Of a stretch of DNA of 64,000 nucleotides, positions 43,148 through 51,256 are shown one piece after another (the stretch's first letter is position 1; the number at the start of each line of letters is the position of its first letter). The stretch covers positions 1 through 64,000 of the forward strand of contig JANSXX010000001.1 in the NCBI GenBank assembly GCA_024742815.1, written 5' to 3'. Source of the DNA: HXMU1420-13 sp024742815 (GTDB taxonomy: Bacteria; Bacteroidota; Rhodothermia; Balneolales; Balneolaceae). The position numbers and the translations under genes were made by a program. The notes under the pieces were generated by a model that did not search any database, was not told the DNA's origin, and saw only the letters and a list, made by a program, of their open reading frames with translations.

Positions 43148-44758
43148 ATGTCGCAGGCGGCTACCGCAAATAAAGAAATTTTAGAAGAAGCGAAGAAGAG
43201 ACGCACCTTTGCCATTATCTCTCACCCCGATGCCGGTAAAACCACGCTTACCGAAAAGTTGTTACTCTACGGTGGAGCTATTCACGAGGCAGGATCGGTA
43301 CGAGCAAGAAAAGCCGCTCATCATGCGGCATCCGATTGGATGGCCATCGAGAAAGAACGTGGAATTTCGGTGACTTCTTCCGTGATGCGCTTCGAAAAAG
43401 AAGGCATCAAATACAATTTGCTGGATACTCCGGGTCACAAGGATTTCTCCGAAGATACCCTTCGAACCTTGGTTGCAGCCGACTCGGGCTTGATGGTAAT
43501 TGACGTTGCCAAAGGCGTAGAGGAACAAACCGAAAAATTATTCGAAGTCTGTAAGCTTCGCGAAGTGCCGGTAATCACCTTTGTTAATAAGTGCGATCGC
43601 CCCGGTATGGATCCTCTGGAAGTTTTGAGTAATGTTGAAAGCAAGCTTGGAATTGAAGCATTGCCTGCAAGCTGGCCGTTGGGTTATGGACAAAAATTTC
43701 AAGGCATTTACGATGTACTTTCTAAAAAAGTGCACGTCTATGAAAAAGCTGATCACGGTGCGAAAAAAGCAGTAACCGAGATTTTAGAGGTGGATGATGC
43801 CCTTGAGCAAAGCAACTTATCCGATGCTGAAAAAGAGGCGTTTCTGGAAGAGTTAATGTTGATCGAAGACATGTACCCGAACATGGACAAAGACCTGTAC
43901 AATTCAGGTAAAGTTACGCCGGTGTTCTTTGGATCGGCGTTGAACAACTTTGGTTTGGATGTATTTTTGAACTATTTCCATCAACTTGCACCACCACCAC
44001 AAGGCTACGAGCATTCTGAGGGAAATGAGCGTGATTTAGGAGATTCATTTTCGGGCTTCATCTTTAAGATGCAGGCGAATATGAATCCGGGTCACCGCGA
44101 TTGTGCAGCATTTATTCGAGTAGCTTCGGGGAAATTCCAGCGCGGACAGCAAGTGGTGGTTTCGCATACCGGAAAGAAGCTGAAATTGGCAACTCCACAT
44201 ACATTAATGGGCGATGAACGCCAGCTAATGGAAGAAGCTTTTCCCGGTGATATCGTATCGATCTTTAATCCGGGCGACTTCCGAATTGGTACTACGATTT
44301 ACGAGAAGAATAAAGTTCGCTTTGATGTTATTCCGTTGTTTACGCCCGAGCACTTCCAGAAAGTAGCCACCAAAGATCCATTTAAACGAAAGCAACTTCG
44401 TGAAGGTTTGAAGCAGCTTTCGGAAGAAGGAGTAGTTCACGTATTTGAAGTGCCAAATGGCGTTGGAAATGAATTGCTACTTGGCACCGTTGGCGTGCTT
44501 CAGTTTGAGGTGGTGCACCATCGAATGAAAGAAGAATACGGCGTTGAATTAGTGATTACGCCGGTTGCCTATTACACAGCACGTTGGTTACCAAATAATA
44601 ACGATGCAGTAATTGCCAAGCTCGAATCGAGTTATTCAACCCACGTAACCAAAGATTTGGACGAAAACCCAATCGTGCTCTTCGATTCGATGTACGCCCT
44701 CAATCAAGCCGAAGAAAAAGTAGGAGCTGAGCACTTATTCAAGTTCAAGCAAGGCTAG
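43148..44758 (+). CDS. prfC: Peptide chain release factor 3
   Basis: A 536-residue translational GTPase that removes RF1/RF2 from the ribosome after termination. G-domain motifs: SHPDAGKTTLTEKLL (G1), RGISVTSSVM (G2), DTPGHKDFSEDT (G3), NKCDRPGMDP (G4) and GSALNNFG (G5). The RF3-specific region LSEEGVVHVFEV and the C-terminal FEVVHHRMKEEYGVEL follow. Length matches E. coli RF3 (529). Monocistronic, ending at a bidirectional terminator shared with the convergent lipoprotein gene. Confidence 0.97.
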   Translation: MSQAATANKEILEEAKKRRTFAIISHPDAGKTTLTEKLLLYGGAIHEAGSVRARKAAHHAASDWMAIEKERGISVTSSVMRFEKEGIKYNLLDTPGHKDFSEDTLRTLVAADSGLMVIDVAKGVEEQTEKLFEVCKLREVPVITFVNKCDRPGMDPLEVLSNVESKLGIEALPASWPLGYGQKFQGIYDVLSKKVHVYEKADHGAKKAVTEILEVDDALEQSNLSDAEKEAFLEELMLIEDMYPNMDKDLYNSGKVTPVFFGSALNNFGLDVFLNYFHQLAPPPQGYEHSEGNERDLGDSFSGFIFKMQANMNPGHRDCAAFIRVASGKFQRGQQVVVSHTGKKLKLATPHTLMGDERQLMEEAFPGDIVSIFNPGDFRIGTTIYEKNKVRFDVIPLFTPEHFQKVATKDPFKRKQLREGLKQLSEEGVVHVFEVPNGVGNELLLGTVGVLQFEVVHHRMKEEYGVELVITPVAYYTARWLPNNNDAVIAKLESSYSTHVTKDLDENPIVLFDSMYALNQAEEKVGAEHLFKFKQG

Positions 44759-44805
44759 GCAATATTTTTAATCTACGGAGTCAGGGACGTAGTAGATCAA
44801 CAAGC

Positions 44806-44839
44806 AATAACCAACATTCAAGTTGCTAGTTTGGTTATT
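44806..44839. terminator. Bidirectional hairpin between prfC and a convergent gene
   Basis: AATAACCAA (44806-44814) and TTGGTTATT (44831-44839) are perfect 9-bp arms with a 16-nt loop. It lies after prfC and overlaps the stop codon of the convergent lipoprotein gene. T-rich flanks are short, so termination strength is uncertain. Confidence 0.55.
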
Positions 44840-45617
44840 TGCCGCCGTTGGCTTGTAGGTCTTGGATGCAGGCTTGATCAAGACCCGGCGCTGAGCTGCC
44901 TAGTAAATTGCCCATAAATCCTGCCGATTGTACTGCGAAATACATTAAACAAGCATCGTTGGTGCAATGTGCTCCGTTTTCTTCATCATGATGATTGGAT
45001 GTTGCCGGTGTACCATTAGCTACTAAGCCAAGCAAATGTCCGATTTCGTGATTCATAACCGCGGTTTCTACCACAGAGGTTGATGGCTCTCCAAAACCAC
45101 CCGAAATCTGTCGGATTCGCTCTTCAAGAATGGCAACCGATGTGTTGTAGTACGCAAATCCCAATACATTCTCTCTTTCAAAGATTCCATCAAGAATAAT
45201 CATATAAACTCCCAGATCTGAACCACTTGTGAAAGTTGAACGGTACTGATTTTCCATTGCCACAACATCCTGAACGGTAAGAGTGTCTTTCCCGGATGAA
45301 GGAATAGGCTCATCCAAATTAATGGTGATTCCATCAGGTTTGTTCAGATAGGTTTCCAGAAAGTTTTGCAAAGCTGAAATTGCTTGAGAAGTGGGTTTAA
45401 AGCCTTCAACATAATCTACTTCCAAAGTGAGAGAGGTAAACTCTGAGTCGGATAAAAAATCAACAGCTGCGCTACCAGTTCGTTGGGTATGAGAATAAGC
45501 GTCTGGGTCCGGATTATTTGGATTGCCGTTATCGGGATTTGATGAGGTTGGTGAGTTATCCGAACATTGGACCAAAACTAAAATAGTTAGAAGAGCAATA
45601 CATCGAGTAAATTTCAT
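44835..45617 (-). CDS. Archaemetzincin-like zinc metalloprotease lipoprotein
   Basis: About 260 residues: a lipoprotein signal peptide ending LVLVQC, a Pro/Asn/Asp linker (NPDNGNPNNPDPDAY), then a protease domain. The active site reads NHEIGHLLGL near residue 197, then about 18 residues on HCTNDACLM, matching the HExxHxxGxx...HCxxxxCxM layout of archaemetzincins, with a longer spacer rich in His and Glu. The Met near the C-terminus is the metzincin Met-turn. Surface-anchored protease of unknown substrate. ATG at 45617 sets the signal peptide. A start 15 codons earlier is possible. Confidence 0.75.
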   Translation of the reverse strand: MKFTRCIALLTILVLVQCSDNSPTSSNPDNGNPNNPDPDAYSHTQRTGSAAVDFLSDSEFTSLTLEVDYVEGFKPTSQAISALQNFLETYLNKPDGITINLDEPIPSSGKDTLTVQDVVAMENQYRSTFTSGSDLGVYMIILDGIFERENVLGFAYYNTSVAILEERIRQISGGFGEPSTSVVETAVMNHEIGHLLGLVANGTPATSNHHDEENGAHCTNDACLMYFAVQSAGFMGNLLGSSAPGLDQACIQDLQANGGK

Positions 45618-45830
45618 CTTTTTGGGTATGTATAGGCTTTTTTTATCATGATTGTTCCCCATAGCGCTTTAGCTAAAGAGCGGTATTAACTATTAGTTTA
45701 TATTTAATGCTGATGTTAAGTAAATAATATTATTACACAATGTTGGCGATAAAGGAACAATTCGCCTTTAGGATGGTTTAAATAAAGGCTATTTTTTTAG
45801 CGCTGAATTTTAAACCAAAAACCAACTCAA

Positions 45831-46322
45831 GTGAGTATCACTAAAAGCGTCGCCAACGACGTAAAAATAATTAAAGCAGATCTAGAAAATCCTAAACACG
45901 CCGCCGACATTGTAAATATTGTGGATCTCTTTTCCCGCGATCCGATGGGACAAGATGAGCCTCTGGGCGAAGAAATCCGCGTAGATATGATTGCGGAAAT
46001 GAAGAAGATTCCAACTACCATGACTTACATCGCGTACGCTGGCGAAAAAGCGCTTGGGATTGTAACTTGCTTTATCGGCTTTTCGACCTTCACGGCAAGC
46101 AAAACGTTTAAAATTCATGATGTAGCCGTTCACCCCGATGCACGAGGGATGGGAATTGGCACCAAAATGCTGGAAACGGTTAAAGAAGAAGCCGAAGAAA
46201 TGGGCTGCTCCAAAATCACACTCGAAGTACGGGAAGACAATCCCGCCAAAAAACTCTACGAACGCGAAGGCTTCGAATTCGGTGAGCCCAAATGGTACTT
46301 TATGTCGCACGAGCTAAATTAA
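45831..46322 (+). CDS. GNAT family N-acetyltransferase
   Basis: A 163-residue acetyl-CoA-dependent acetyltransferase. The acetyl-CoA binding loop is in VHPDARGMGIGTKML near residue 103, preceded by the beta-strand FKIHDVAV and followed by ITLEVREDNPAKKLYEREGF. The pattern resembles small-substrate GNATs, but the acceptor cannot be predicted. It starts with GTG. Upstream of it, the 168-bp gap from the metalloprotease gene is divergent. Single gene. Confidence 0.88.
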   Translation: MSITKSVANDVKIIKADLENPKHAADIVNIVDLFSRDPMGQDEPLGEEIRVDMIAEMKKIPTTMTYIAYAGEKALGIVTCFIGFSTFTASKTFKIHDVAVHPDARGMGIGTKMLETVKEEAEEMGCSKITLEVREDNPAKKLYEREGFEFGEPKWYFMSHELN

Positions 46323-46345
46323 TAGCTCGTAGCGAAGCATGAAAA

Positions 46346-47116
46346 TTAAGGGGCTGAGTTTGTTACCGACTTAGCATCATCAGCTAACGCCAAGACAGCA
46401 CCCACATACAGCGAGCTTGGATTGTAGCGTAAAACGGCTGTTTCCAAGCTGCCCGTTTTGTTTTTAAAGTGCGCCAGATAATTGGCCACCGAATTTATGT
46501 TGTCCGGCATATGGTATAACTGATCGCCTACCCACCAGCGGTTGAGCGAATAAGGAATAAACTGCGCGTAACTCATCGCTCCGGCATAGCTAGATTTCAT
46601 TGAAAGCACGTCCATGTCTTTCTTTTCTACGAACTCGAGCAACTCCTCAAGTTGAGCGAGTGCCCATTCTGCGCGGTGATCTTCCACGTACATGCTCACA
46701 TATACATTAAAAGGATTGTACCGACCTTTATTCTTCCCGAAATCAGACTCAACCGCAATAATCCCGATTATTACTTCTTTGGGGATTCCATACTCCTTTT
46801 CAGCGGCTTGAAGTTCGGCGCTGTATTGAGCATAAAAGGTATCGATGGCTCGTTTTTTGGCATCGTAGCCGATCACTTTTTTGTAATCATCGAGATTTTC
46901 GATTCTGCGTTCGGCCGAACGCGTAAACTTTTTGGTGATTCGTTCTACCAACTCAAACCGCTCATCATCAAGCAAAGGTTTGATATCCACTCCTTTGGCA
47001 TCAAAATGCTTAACAAGCTGTTGAATGCGTTCGTCATCTGTGGTGTTGACGGGTTGATCCGAAGTGATGGTCTCCGGGATTAAAAATAGCGATAGTAATA
47101 ACAGCAGGATTTTCAT
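46346..47116 (-). CDS. MltB-like lytic murein transglycosylase
   Basis: About 256 residues with an N-terminal signal peptide (KILLLLLSLFLIPETITS). The SLT_2/MltB-type catalytic region has GIPKEVIIGIIAVESDFGKN, whose Glu is the acid catalyst, then NPFNVYVSMYVEDHR, SYAGAMSYAQFIPYSLNRW, and the C-terminal AVLRYNPSSLYVGAVLALAD. It cleaves glycan strands to anhydromuropeptides. It lacks the peptidoglycan-binding domain of larger MltB proteins. The ATG at 47116 is preferred over a TTG two codons earlier. Divergent from an orphan antitoxin with an FNR-type palindrome between them. Confidence 0.88.
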   Translation of the reverse strand: MKILLLLLSLFLIPETITSDQPVNTTDDERIQQLVKHFDAKGVDIKPLLDDERFELVERITKKFTRSAERRIENLDDYKKVIGYDAKKRAIDTFYAQYSAELQAAEKEYGIPKEVIIGIIAVESDFGKNKGRYNPFNVYVSMYVEDHRAEWALAQLEELLEFVEKKDMDVLSMKSSYAGAMSYAQFIPYSLNRWWVGDQLYHMPDNINSVANYLAHFKNKTGSLETAVLRYNPSSLYVGAVLALADDAKSVTNSAP

Positions 47117-47168
47117 AGCCAAACGATCTCTTGTGATGATTTATCAACTCGTAAGAACGATTATTTTT

Positions 47169-47182
47169 TGATATCGATCAAG
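47169..47182. promoter_or_regulatory. FNR/CRP-type palindrome
   Basis: TTGAT-ATCG-ATCAA is an exact match to the FNR consensus TTGATnnnnATCAA. It lies between the divergent MltB-like and antitoxin-like genes, about 55 bp upstream of each start. A CRP/FNR-family regulator could act here. A chance match in 64 kb is unlikely but not excluded. Confidence 0.4.
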
Positions 47183-47236
47183 ATGTGAGAAGAATATTAA
47201 TTTGAGTTTCATTCTTTGAATTTGGTAATTACAGAC

Positions 47237-47443
47237 ATGAAGCAAGATTTAAAAAGAATATTGAAGCCGTTAATTGCCAATGAAAAATTGGATGTTATTG
47301 AGTATTTGACGGCTAGTTTGCGCGTAAAGGATGTTCCATTAACGGAAGAACAAAGACAAATTGTTCAAGAGCGAGAAGAACTTTACAAGACCTGCGGCAC
47401 TGAATTACATTCCTGGGAGGATGTAAAAAAATCTATCCATTGA
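47237..47443 (+). CDS. Putative addiction-module antitoxin, no partner toxin seen
   Basis: A 68-residue protein: ILKPLIANEKLDVIEYLTAS, then LTEEQRQIVQEREELYK and SWEDVKKSIH. The pattern of a short helix, LTEEQ and a C-terminal SWE matches the 'putative addiction module component' antitoxin family (TIGR02574 type), usually followed by a RelE/ParE toxin gene. Here only 27 bp follow before a convergent gene, so there is no toxin. It is probably a solitary remnant. The ATG at 47237 is used (an upstream TTG adds 7 residues). Confidence 0.6.
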   Translation: MKQDLKRILKPLIANEKLDVIEYLTASLRVKDVPLTEEQRQIVQEREELYKTCGTELHSWEDVKKSIH

Positions 47444-47470
47444 GCGCCTGGAAGTAGCTAATTTCACAGA

Positions 47471-48385
47471 TCACTCTTCTAATTCAACGATGGTTTCAAT
47501 GAGCTCCCCGTTTTCGTAAAGCTCTTGTTTAATGATGTTGCCTTGTTCATCATATTGGGTTTGTAACCCATGCAAAATATCATCACCGGCGAAGTAATTT
47601 GAATTTCCATTATTTTTAGCAGTCGCATCACTTCTTAGAGTACCATTATAATAGTAGGATTTCATTGTATATAGTTCCTCATCTCTATACGATTGAAACA
47701 TTGGTAATCCATTTCTAAACATTGCAATCTCATTGATTGTGTTTGTTAAATTCTTCGTTTCTAATGAGTTAAAAGTGTTGCCTTCAGAGTCTGTACCATT
47801 ACTTAGATAGTACACTATCGACCCTTCCTGATAGGTCCATTCTTTGCTGGTACTTTCTAATATGCCATGTTTATAATATCGAATGTAAGTGGTATCACTA
47901 TTATCGTAGGTCGTAATTTTTTTAAGAAATTCGCTTCCATCACCGTTAAAACGTGTAGCATTAATGATCACACCATCTTGAATTTCAAGGGTTTGATCCA
48001 GGTCACCAGAGGCTTCATAAAACCAATTTTGTTTTCCTGTAAACAAGGTGCCGTTATCTGTATATAATTTTTTCCTGTAGGTATCGATCTCGTTTTTTCT
48101 CACATAAAGCGTTGTGTCAGCAAACACAGGATTTGGACCTGAAGCAAAGTAGTTTTTTGATTCGATTAACTCCGAATCGGTATTGACAATATTATCAGAA
48201 TTATCGACTAGCTGATCAATAAGTTTCAATTCAGAATCTGCACAAAACATCAATGTGAGTATCGAAAAGACTGGAATTACGAAAAGTGCTTTTGGGAGCA
48301 TCCTGGTTTTAGAAGCTTTTTTCGAAAGCATGTTCAAACGCTTTTTGGTGACTGAAAAATCTAGACGAGAAGTAAACTGCTTCAT
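47471..48385 (-). CDS. BlaR1-tail-like membrane protein with YwqK/MORN-like repeats (distal paralog)
   Basis: A 304-residue protein. The N-terminus, QFTSRLDFSVTKKRLNMLSK, is followed by a single hydrophobic helix and an extracytoplasmic part with YYKHGILESTS, YYYNGTLRSDA and QYDEQGNIIKQELYENGELI, the repeating 'YxxNGxL' pattern of MORN/YwqK proteins. It is a paralog of the preceding gene, matching at both ends (N-terminal ~45 residues and the ELYENGELxE tail). Its ATG overlaps the TGA of that gene by 4 bp (ATGA), so the two are translationally coupled. Last gene of the blaI operon. Confidence 0.78.
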   Translation of the reverse strand: MKQFTSRLDFSVTKKRLNMLSKKASKTRMLPKALFVIPVFSILTLMFCADSELKLIDQLVDNSDNIVNTDSELIESKNYFASGPNPVFADTTLYVRKNEIDTYRKKLYTDNGTLFTGKQNWFYEASGDLDQTLEIQDGVIINATRFNGDGSEFLKKITTYDNSDTTYIRYYKHGILESTSKEWTYQEGSIVYYLSNGTDSEGNTFNSLETKNLTNTINEIAMFRNGLPMFQSYRDEELYTMKSYYYNGTLRSDATAKNNGNSNYFAGDDILHGLQTQYDEQGNIIKQELYENGELIETIVELEE

Positions 48386-49221
48386 TTTATTTTCTCCACG
48401 AGTTCCCCGTTTTCGTAGAGTTCTTGTTCAAGGATGGTGCCGTCTTCATCATACATGGTCATTAAGCCTTCAAATCCGGTATCTGTGCTCCCCATTTTAA
48501 ATTTTAGTAACCCATTTGAATGATATTCCTTGAAGATACGAACGTTGTTGTCATCAATGTAGGCGTGTACTAACGTATCCAAATCGGCGGCAAGTTCAAG
48601 TCGACCCCGATACTGCAGATTTTCCCAGAAAAATTGAGCAGTTTTAACTAGCTCATCCAAGCCATTGTATTCGAAGTACTCCACCATTCTAGTGGGGTGA
48701 TCATCATTATATACTCGATGCAGTGATTTTATCAGCGTGCCGGCTCTATCGTAATTACGTTCAATAATTTTAGTGGAAGGTTCATAATCAAATTCAATCC
48801 GATAGAGATCATTTTCGGTAATAGGATTTAGTAAAACCCCTTGGGTAGGCCAGCCATCTTCGAATGTGATTTCAGATACAGTCAAATTATCGTCAAGATT
48901 TAACGTCCGCTGAACGCCTGTAAAAGGTTTGCCTTTTCGAATGTATGCTCGATAACCATCGTAGGAATGCCGCTCCATCCGCTCAGAAAAACTACCATCG
49001 GCTTGTTGAAAAAGTAAAACCGGTTCGATGGCTGTTTTTACCCCGTTATCAATCACAATTTGGCGGTTGGCTTTGTTGAAGAACAGGAAGGTAGAGATCG
49101 CTAAGACAGGAATAACGACAATAACCTTAGGTAATATCCTCATTGTTGTGGCTTTCTTCGAAAGCATAAGCAATCGTTTCTTAGTAACCGAAAAATCTAG
49201 GCTAGAGGTAAACTGCTTCAT
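48382..49221 (-). CDS. BlaR1-tail-like membrane protein with YwqK/MORN-like repeats (proximal paralog)
   Basis: A 279-residue protein with the same architecture as its downstream paralog: QFTSSLDFSVTKKRLLMLSK, a basic stretch, one transmembrane helix (VIVVIPVLAISTFLFF), and an exported domain with repeats such as EYFEYNGLDELVK, FKEYHSNGLLKFK and MYDEDGTILEQELYENGEL. The N-terminus resembles BlaR1 just after its peptidase domain (LLQFSSS to RRILMLSRK). The start lies 3 bp after the BlaR1 stop, giving tight coupling. It may act as an exported sensor or a BlaR1 substrate. Function is unknown. Confidence 0.78.
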   Translation of the reverse strand: MKQFTSSLDFSVTKKRLLMLSKKATTMRILPKVIVVIPVLAISTFLFFNKANRQIVIDNGVKTAIEPVLLFQQADGSFSERMERHSYDGYRAYIRKGKPFTGVQRTLNLDDNLTVSEITFEDGWPTQGVLLNPITENDLYRIEFDYEPSTKIIERNYDRAGTLIKSLHRVYNDDHPTRMVEYFEYNGLDELVKTAQFFWENLQYRGRLELAADLDTLVHAYIDDNNVRIFKEYHSNGLLKFKMGSTDTGFEGLMTMYDEDGTILEQELYENGELVEKIK

Positions 49222-49224
49222 TTA

Positions 49225-50604
49225 TCACTCTCCTTTAACAGATTCTGCGGTTCTTTGTTTTAGCAACTCCTGAGGTGAGGGAACCAGCTTTGGGAAGTTA
49301 CTTGAAGAAAATTGAATAAAAGGATCTTCCGTTAAATGATTTTGTAAAGCGCTAATAAAAGAATAGGAACCCCACAGGCCGGCATATTCATATTCTAAGT
49401 CTTGTAAACTAGGAGGATTTCCTGATAGCGCCGATTCGATATAAGCGACCATTTTGTCATTGAATTCGGAATTTAGTTTCGATAATACAAGCTTATATCT
49501 TAGCCGATCTGAACGTTCGGTACTATCTGTTTTCATGTTTAATCGAGAATCCATTCTGATGATGGCGCTTTTTAAACTGTCCAAAGCACTTTTCTCTGGT
49601 TCTGTTATATCAGTCTTTTTGTAATCGATTTGGGCAACTAGCTCACTCGTTAGATGGTGAATGTTGGCCTCTTCACTTTGATCATAATTAGAACATGCAG
49701 GGATGATTATTAATGCTACAAAAAGGACGATCAAAGTTTTTAAGCTCGATTTAAAAGAATTAACCTTTCTAGATAGCATTAAAATTCTTCGTTTGGTATT
49801 AGCTTGGTTAAATCTATGTTGTAAAACGGGTGCTTTTTCGGAGGAGGAAAACTGAAGTAGCAGATCATGATATTTTGATCGGTCAGCTACTTGACTTACT
49901 ACGTGTTGATCCGCCAAAAACTCGTGATTTAACATGATGGAGTGCTTAAATCCATATAAAAATGGATTAAACCAAAAGAACACTTTTAAGAACTCGATAA
50001 GTAAATTATCGAACGAATGAAATTGCCGAACATGCGTTAGCTCATGTTCTAAAATCTCTGAGCCAATACTGCCTGTTTCGTAATCATGCTTGTTGATAAA
50101 AATAAACTGCAAAAAGGATTGGGGAGTGATTTTTTGATCAACGAGAATAAGTCGAGCAGTTTTGTAGTCGATGATTTCTCCTTTTTTTATCGTTTTTCGA
50201 ATTTGAAATAATCCAATCATAAATCGAATGAGTAAAAGCACAGAAATCAGTATGTAAAGGCCGATAATGATCTGTTTCATCGAAAAACTGAATCCCGCTG
50301 ATTCCTCGGGTGCTGATCTGCTAATTTCAGTTGAAGGTGGCGCAGAAAGTATTGGTTCAATTGTTCTTGAAACGGCCCTTGCCGGGGTGTTAACCGTTTG
50401 TTCAAGTGCATCAATGTTAATGCCGGCTACTTCGGTATTTGGTTGTATATCGAAGGTGATTAAAGGCGCTGTAAAGCTTACTACCAAAGCAATCAATAAA
50501 TACCCCCGATTAAATCGGTGCATTTTTTCGTTTTCGAGAAACAGCTTGTACAATCCCCAAAGCAGCCCTAGTAAAACCGTCGATTTTAAAATATATACGA
50601 TCAT
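49225..50604 (-). CDS. blaR1: BlaR1/MecR1-family M56 peptidase sensor
   Basis: A 459-residue membrane peptidase. Four to five helices, with the zinc site EHELTHVRQFHSFDNLL near residue 187 and the partner NHEFLADQHV near residue 228. After the peptidase come FNQANTKRRILMLSRK near residue 272, a final membrane helix (LKTLIVLFVALIIIPAC) and a helical extracytoplasmic tail, with no penicillin-binding sensor domain. In the BlaI/BlaR1 model such proteins cleave the repressor after sensing a signal. The signal here need not be a beta-lactam. The ATG overlaps the blaI stop by 4 bp. Confidence 0.9.
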   Translation of the reverse strand: MIVYILKSTVLLGLLWGLYKLFLENEKMHRFNRGYLLIALVVSFTAPLITFDIQPNTEVAGINIDALEQTVNTPARAVSRTIEPILSAPPSTEISRSAPEESAGFSFSMKQIIIGLYILISVLLLIRFMIGLFQIRKTIKKGEIIDYKTARLILVDQKITPQSFLQFIFINKHDYETGSIGSEILEHELTHVRQFHSFDNLLIEFLKVFFWFNPFLYGFKHSIMLNHEFLADQHVVSQVADRSKYHDLLLQFSSSEKAPVLQHRFNQANTKRRILMLSRKVNSFKSSLKTLIVLFVALIIIPACSNYDQSEEANIHHLTSELVAQIDYKKTDITEPEKSALDSLKSAIIRMDSRLNMKTDSTERSDRLRYKLVLSKLNSEFNDKMVAYIESALSGNPPSLQDLEYEYAGLWGSYSFISALQNHLTEDPFIQFSSSNFPKLVPSPQELLKQRTAESVKGE

Positions 50605-50972
50605 GATTCTTTCCTCTCAATTTCCTTATCGATGATGGCGCGAAGTTCCTTTAATTCATTTTCCGATAAATCCGTCTCTTTGGTAAAAAAGGAAGCAAAC
50701 TGCGCTGAACTGTTATTAAAAAACTTCTTGATCAGCCCCCGAACATGCGATCCAAAATAGTCGGTTTTAGCCACCAACGGGTAATACTGGCGAGAACGCC
50801 CATGTTGATTGTAACTCACAAAACCTTTTTCCTGCATGCGTTTAAGTAGGGTTGCGAGTGTAGTGGGTGCCGGTGCAGGATTGGGATATTGCTCCAGCAA
50901 ATCACTCATATAGGCTTTCTCAAGCTTCCATAAGTGTTCCATCAGTTCTTCTTCGGTGGGAGATAATTGCAT
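50601..50972 (-). CDS. blaI: BlaI/MecI/CopY-family transcriptional repressor
   Basis: A 123-residue winged-helix repressor. It starts QLSPTEEELMEHLWKLEKAY, with a recognition region around TTLATLLKRMQEKGFVSYN and RSRQYYPL, then the dimerisation helices. The Asn-rich hinge FFNNSSAQFASFF contains the segment where BlaR-type proteases cut. First gene of a four-gene coupled operon. A perfect palindrome of BlaI type covers its promoter 21-38 bp upstream of the start, indicating autoregulation. Confidence 0.94.
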   Translation of the reverse strand: MQLSPTEEELMEHLWKLEKAYMSDLLEQYPNPAPAPTTLATLLKRMQEKGFVSYNQHGRSRQYYPLVAKTDYFGSHVRGLIKKFFNNSSAQFASFFTKETDLSENELKELRAIIDKEIERKES

Positions 50973-50992
50973 GTTCTACGAGTTTAGAGTTG

Positions 50993-51029
50993 TTTCTACA
51001 AATGTAGAAAATTAAATGGTAACTTCAAC
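50993..51029 (-). promoter_or_regulatory. BlaI operator overlapping a Bacteroidota promoter
   Basis: TTTCTACA-AA-TGTAGAAA (50993-51010) is a perfect 18-bp palindrome with the TACAnnTGTA core of BlaI/MecI operators. On the minus strand it contains TACATTTG (51006 to 50999), a consensus -7 box, and GTTG (51029 to 51026) lies 19 bp upstream, the exact spacing for a -33 element. Repressor binding would block the promoter directly. A weaker TCTA...TAGA half-match lies at 50975-50988, near the start codon. Confidence 0.85.
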
Positions 51030-51256
51030 CTATCGTTAAAAATATTTTTTTAGATGCCTTTACTTTCCCTTTTCTGTCACTCGAACTTCTAATGTAAAAC
51101 CCGTACCTTAAGCCGCCTTGAACGTGCAGCTTCTTTCCTGTTTGAAGCAGGCACTCCCGAAATGCTAAAACGCATGTGAATGAAAAGAGGTTACTATTCG
51201 TGTTTTGGTGATTTTATGGCAACAAGACAATCAAAAACTATTATCAAAAGGAAATC

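Noticed and set aside
47444..47470. Truncated toxin gene after the antitoxin
   Set aside because: A short reading after the stop (TTG AGC GCC TGG AAG then TAG) is too short and has no recognisable toxin motif.
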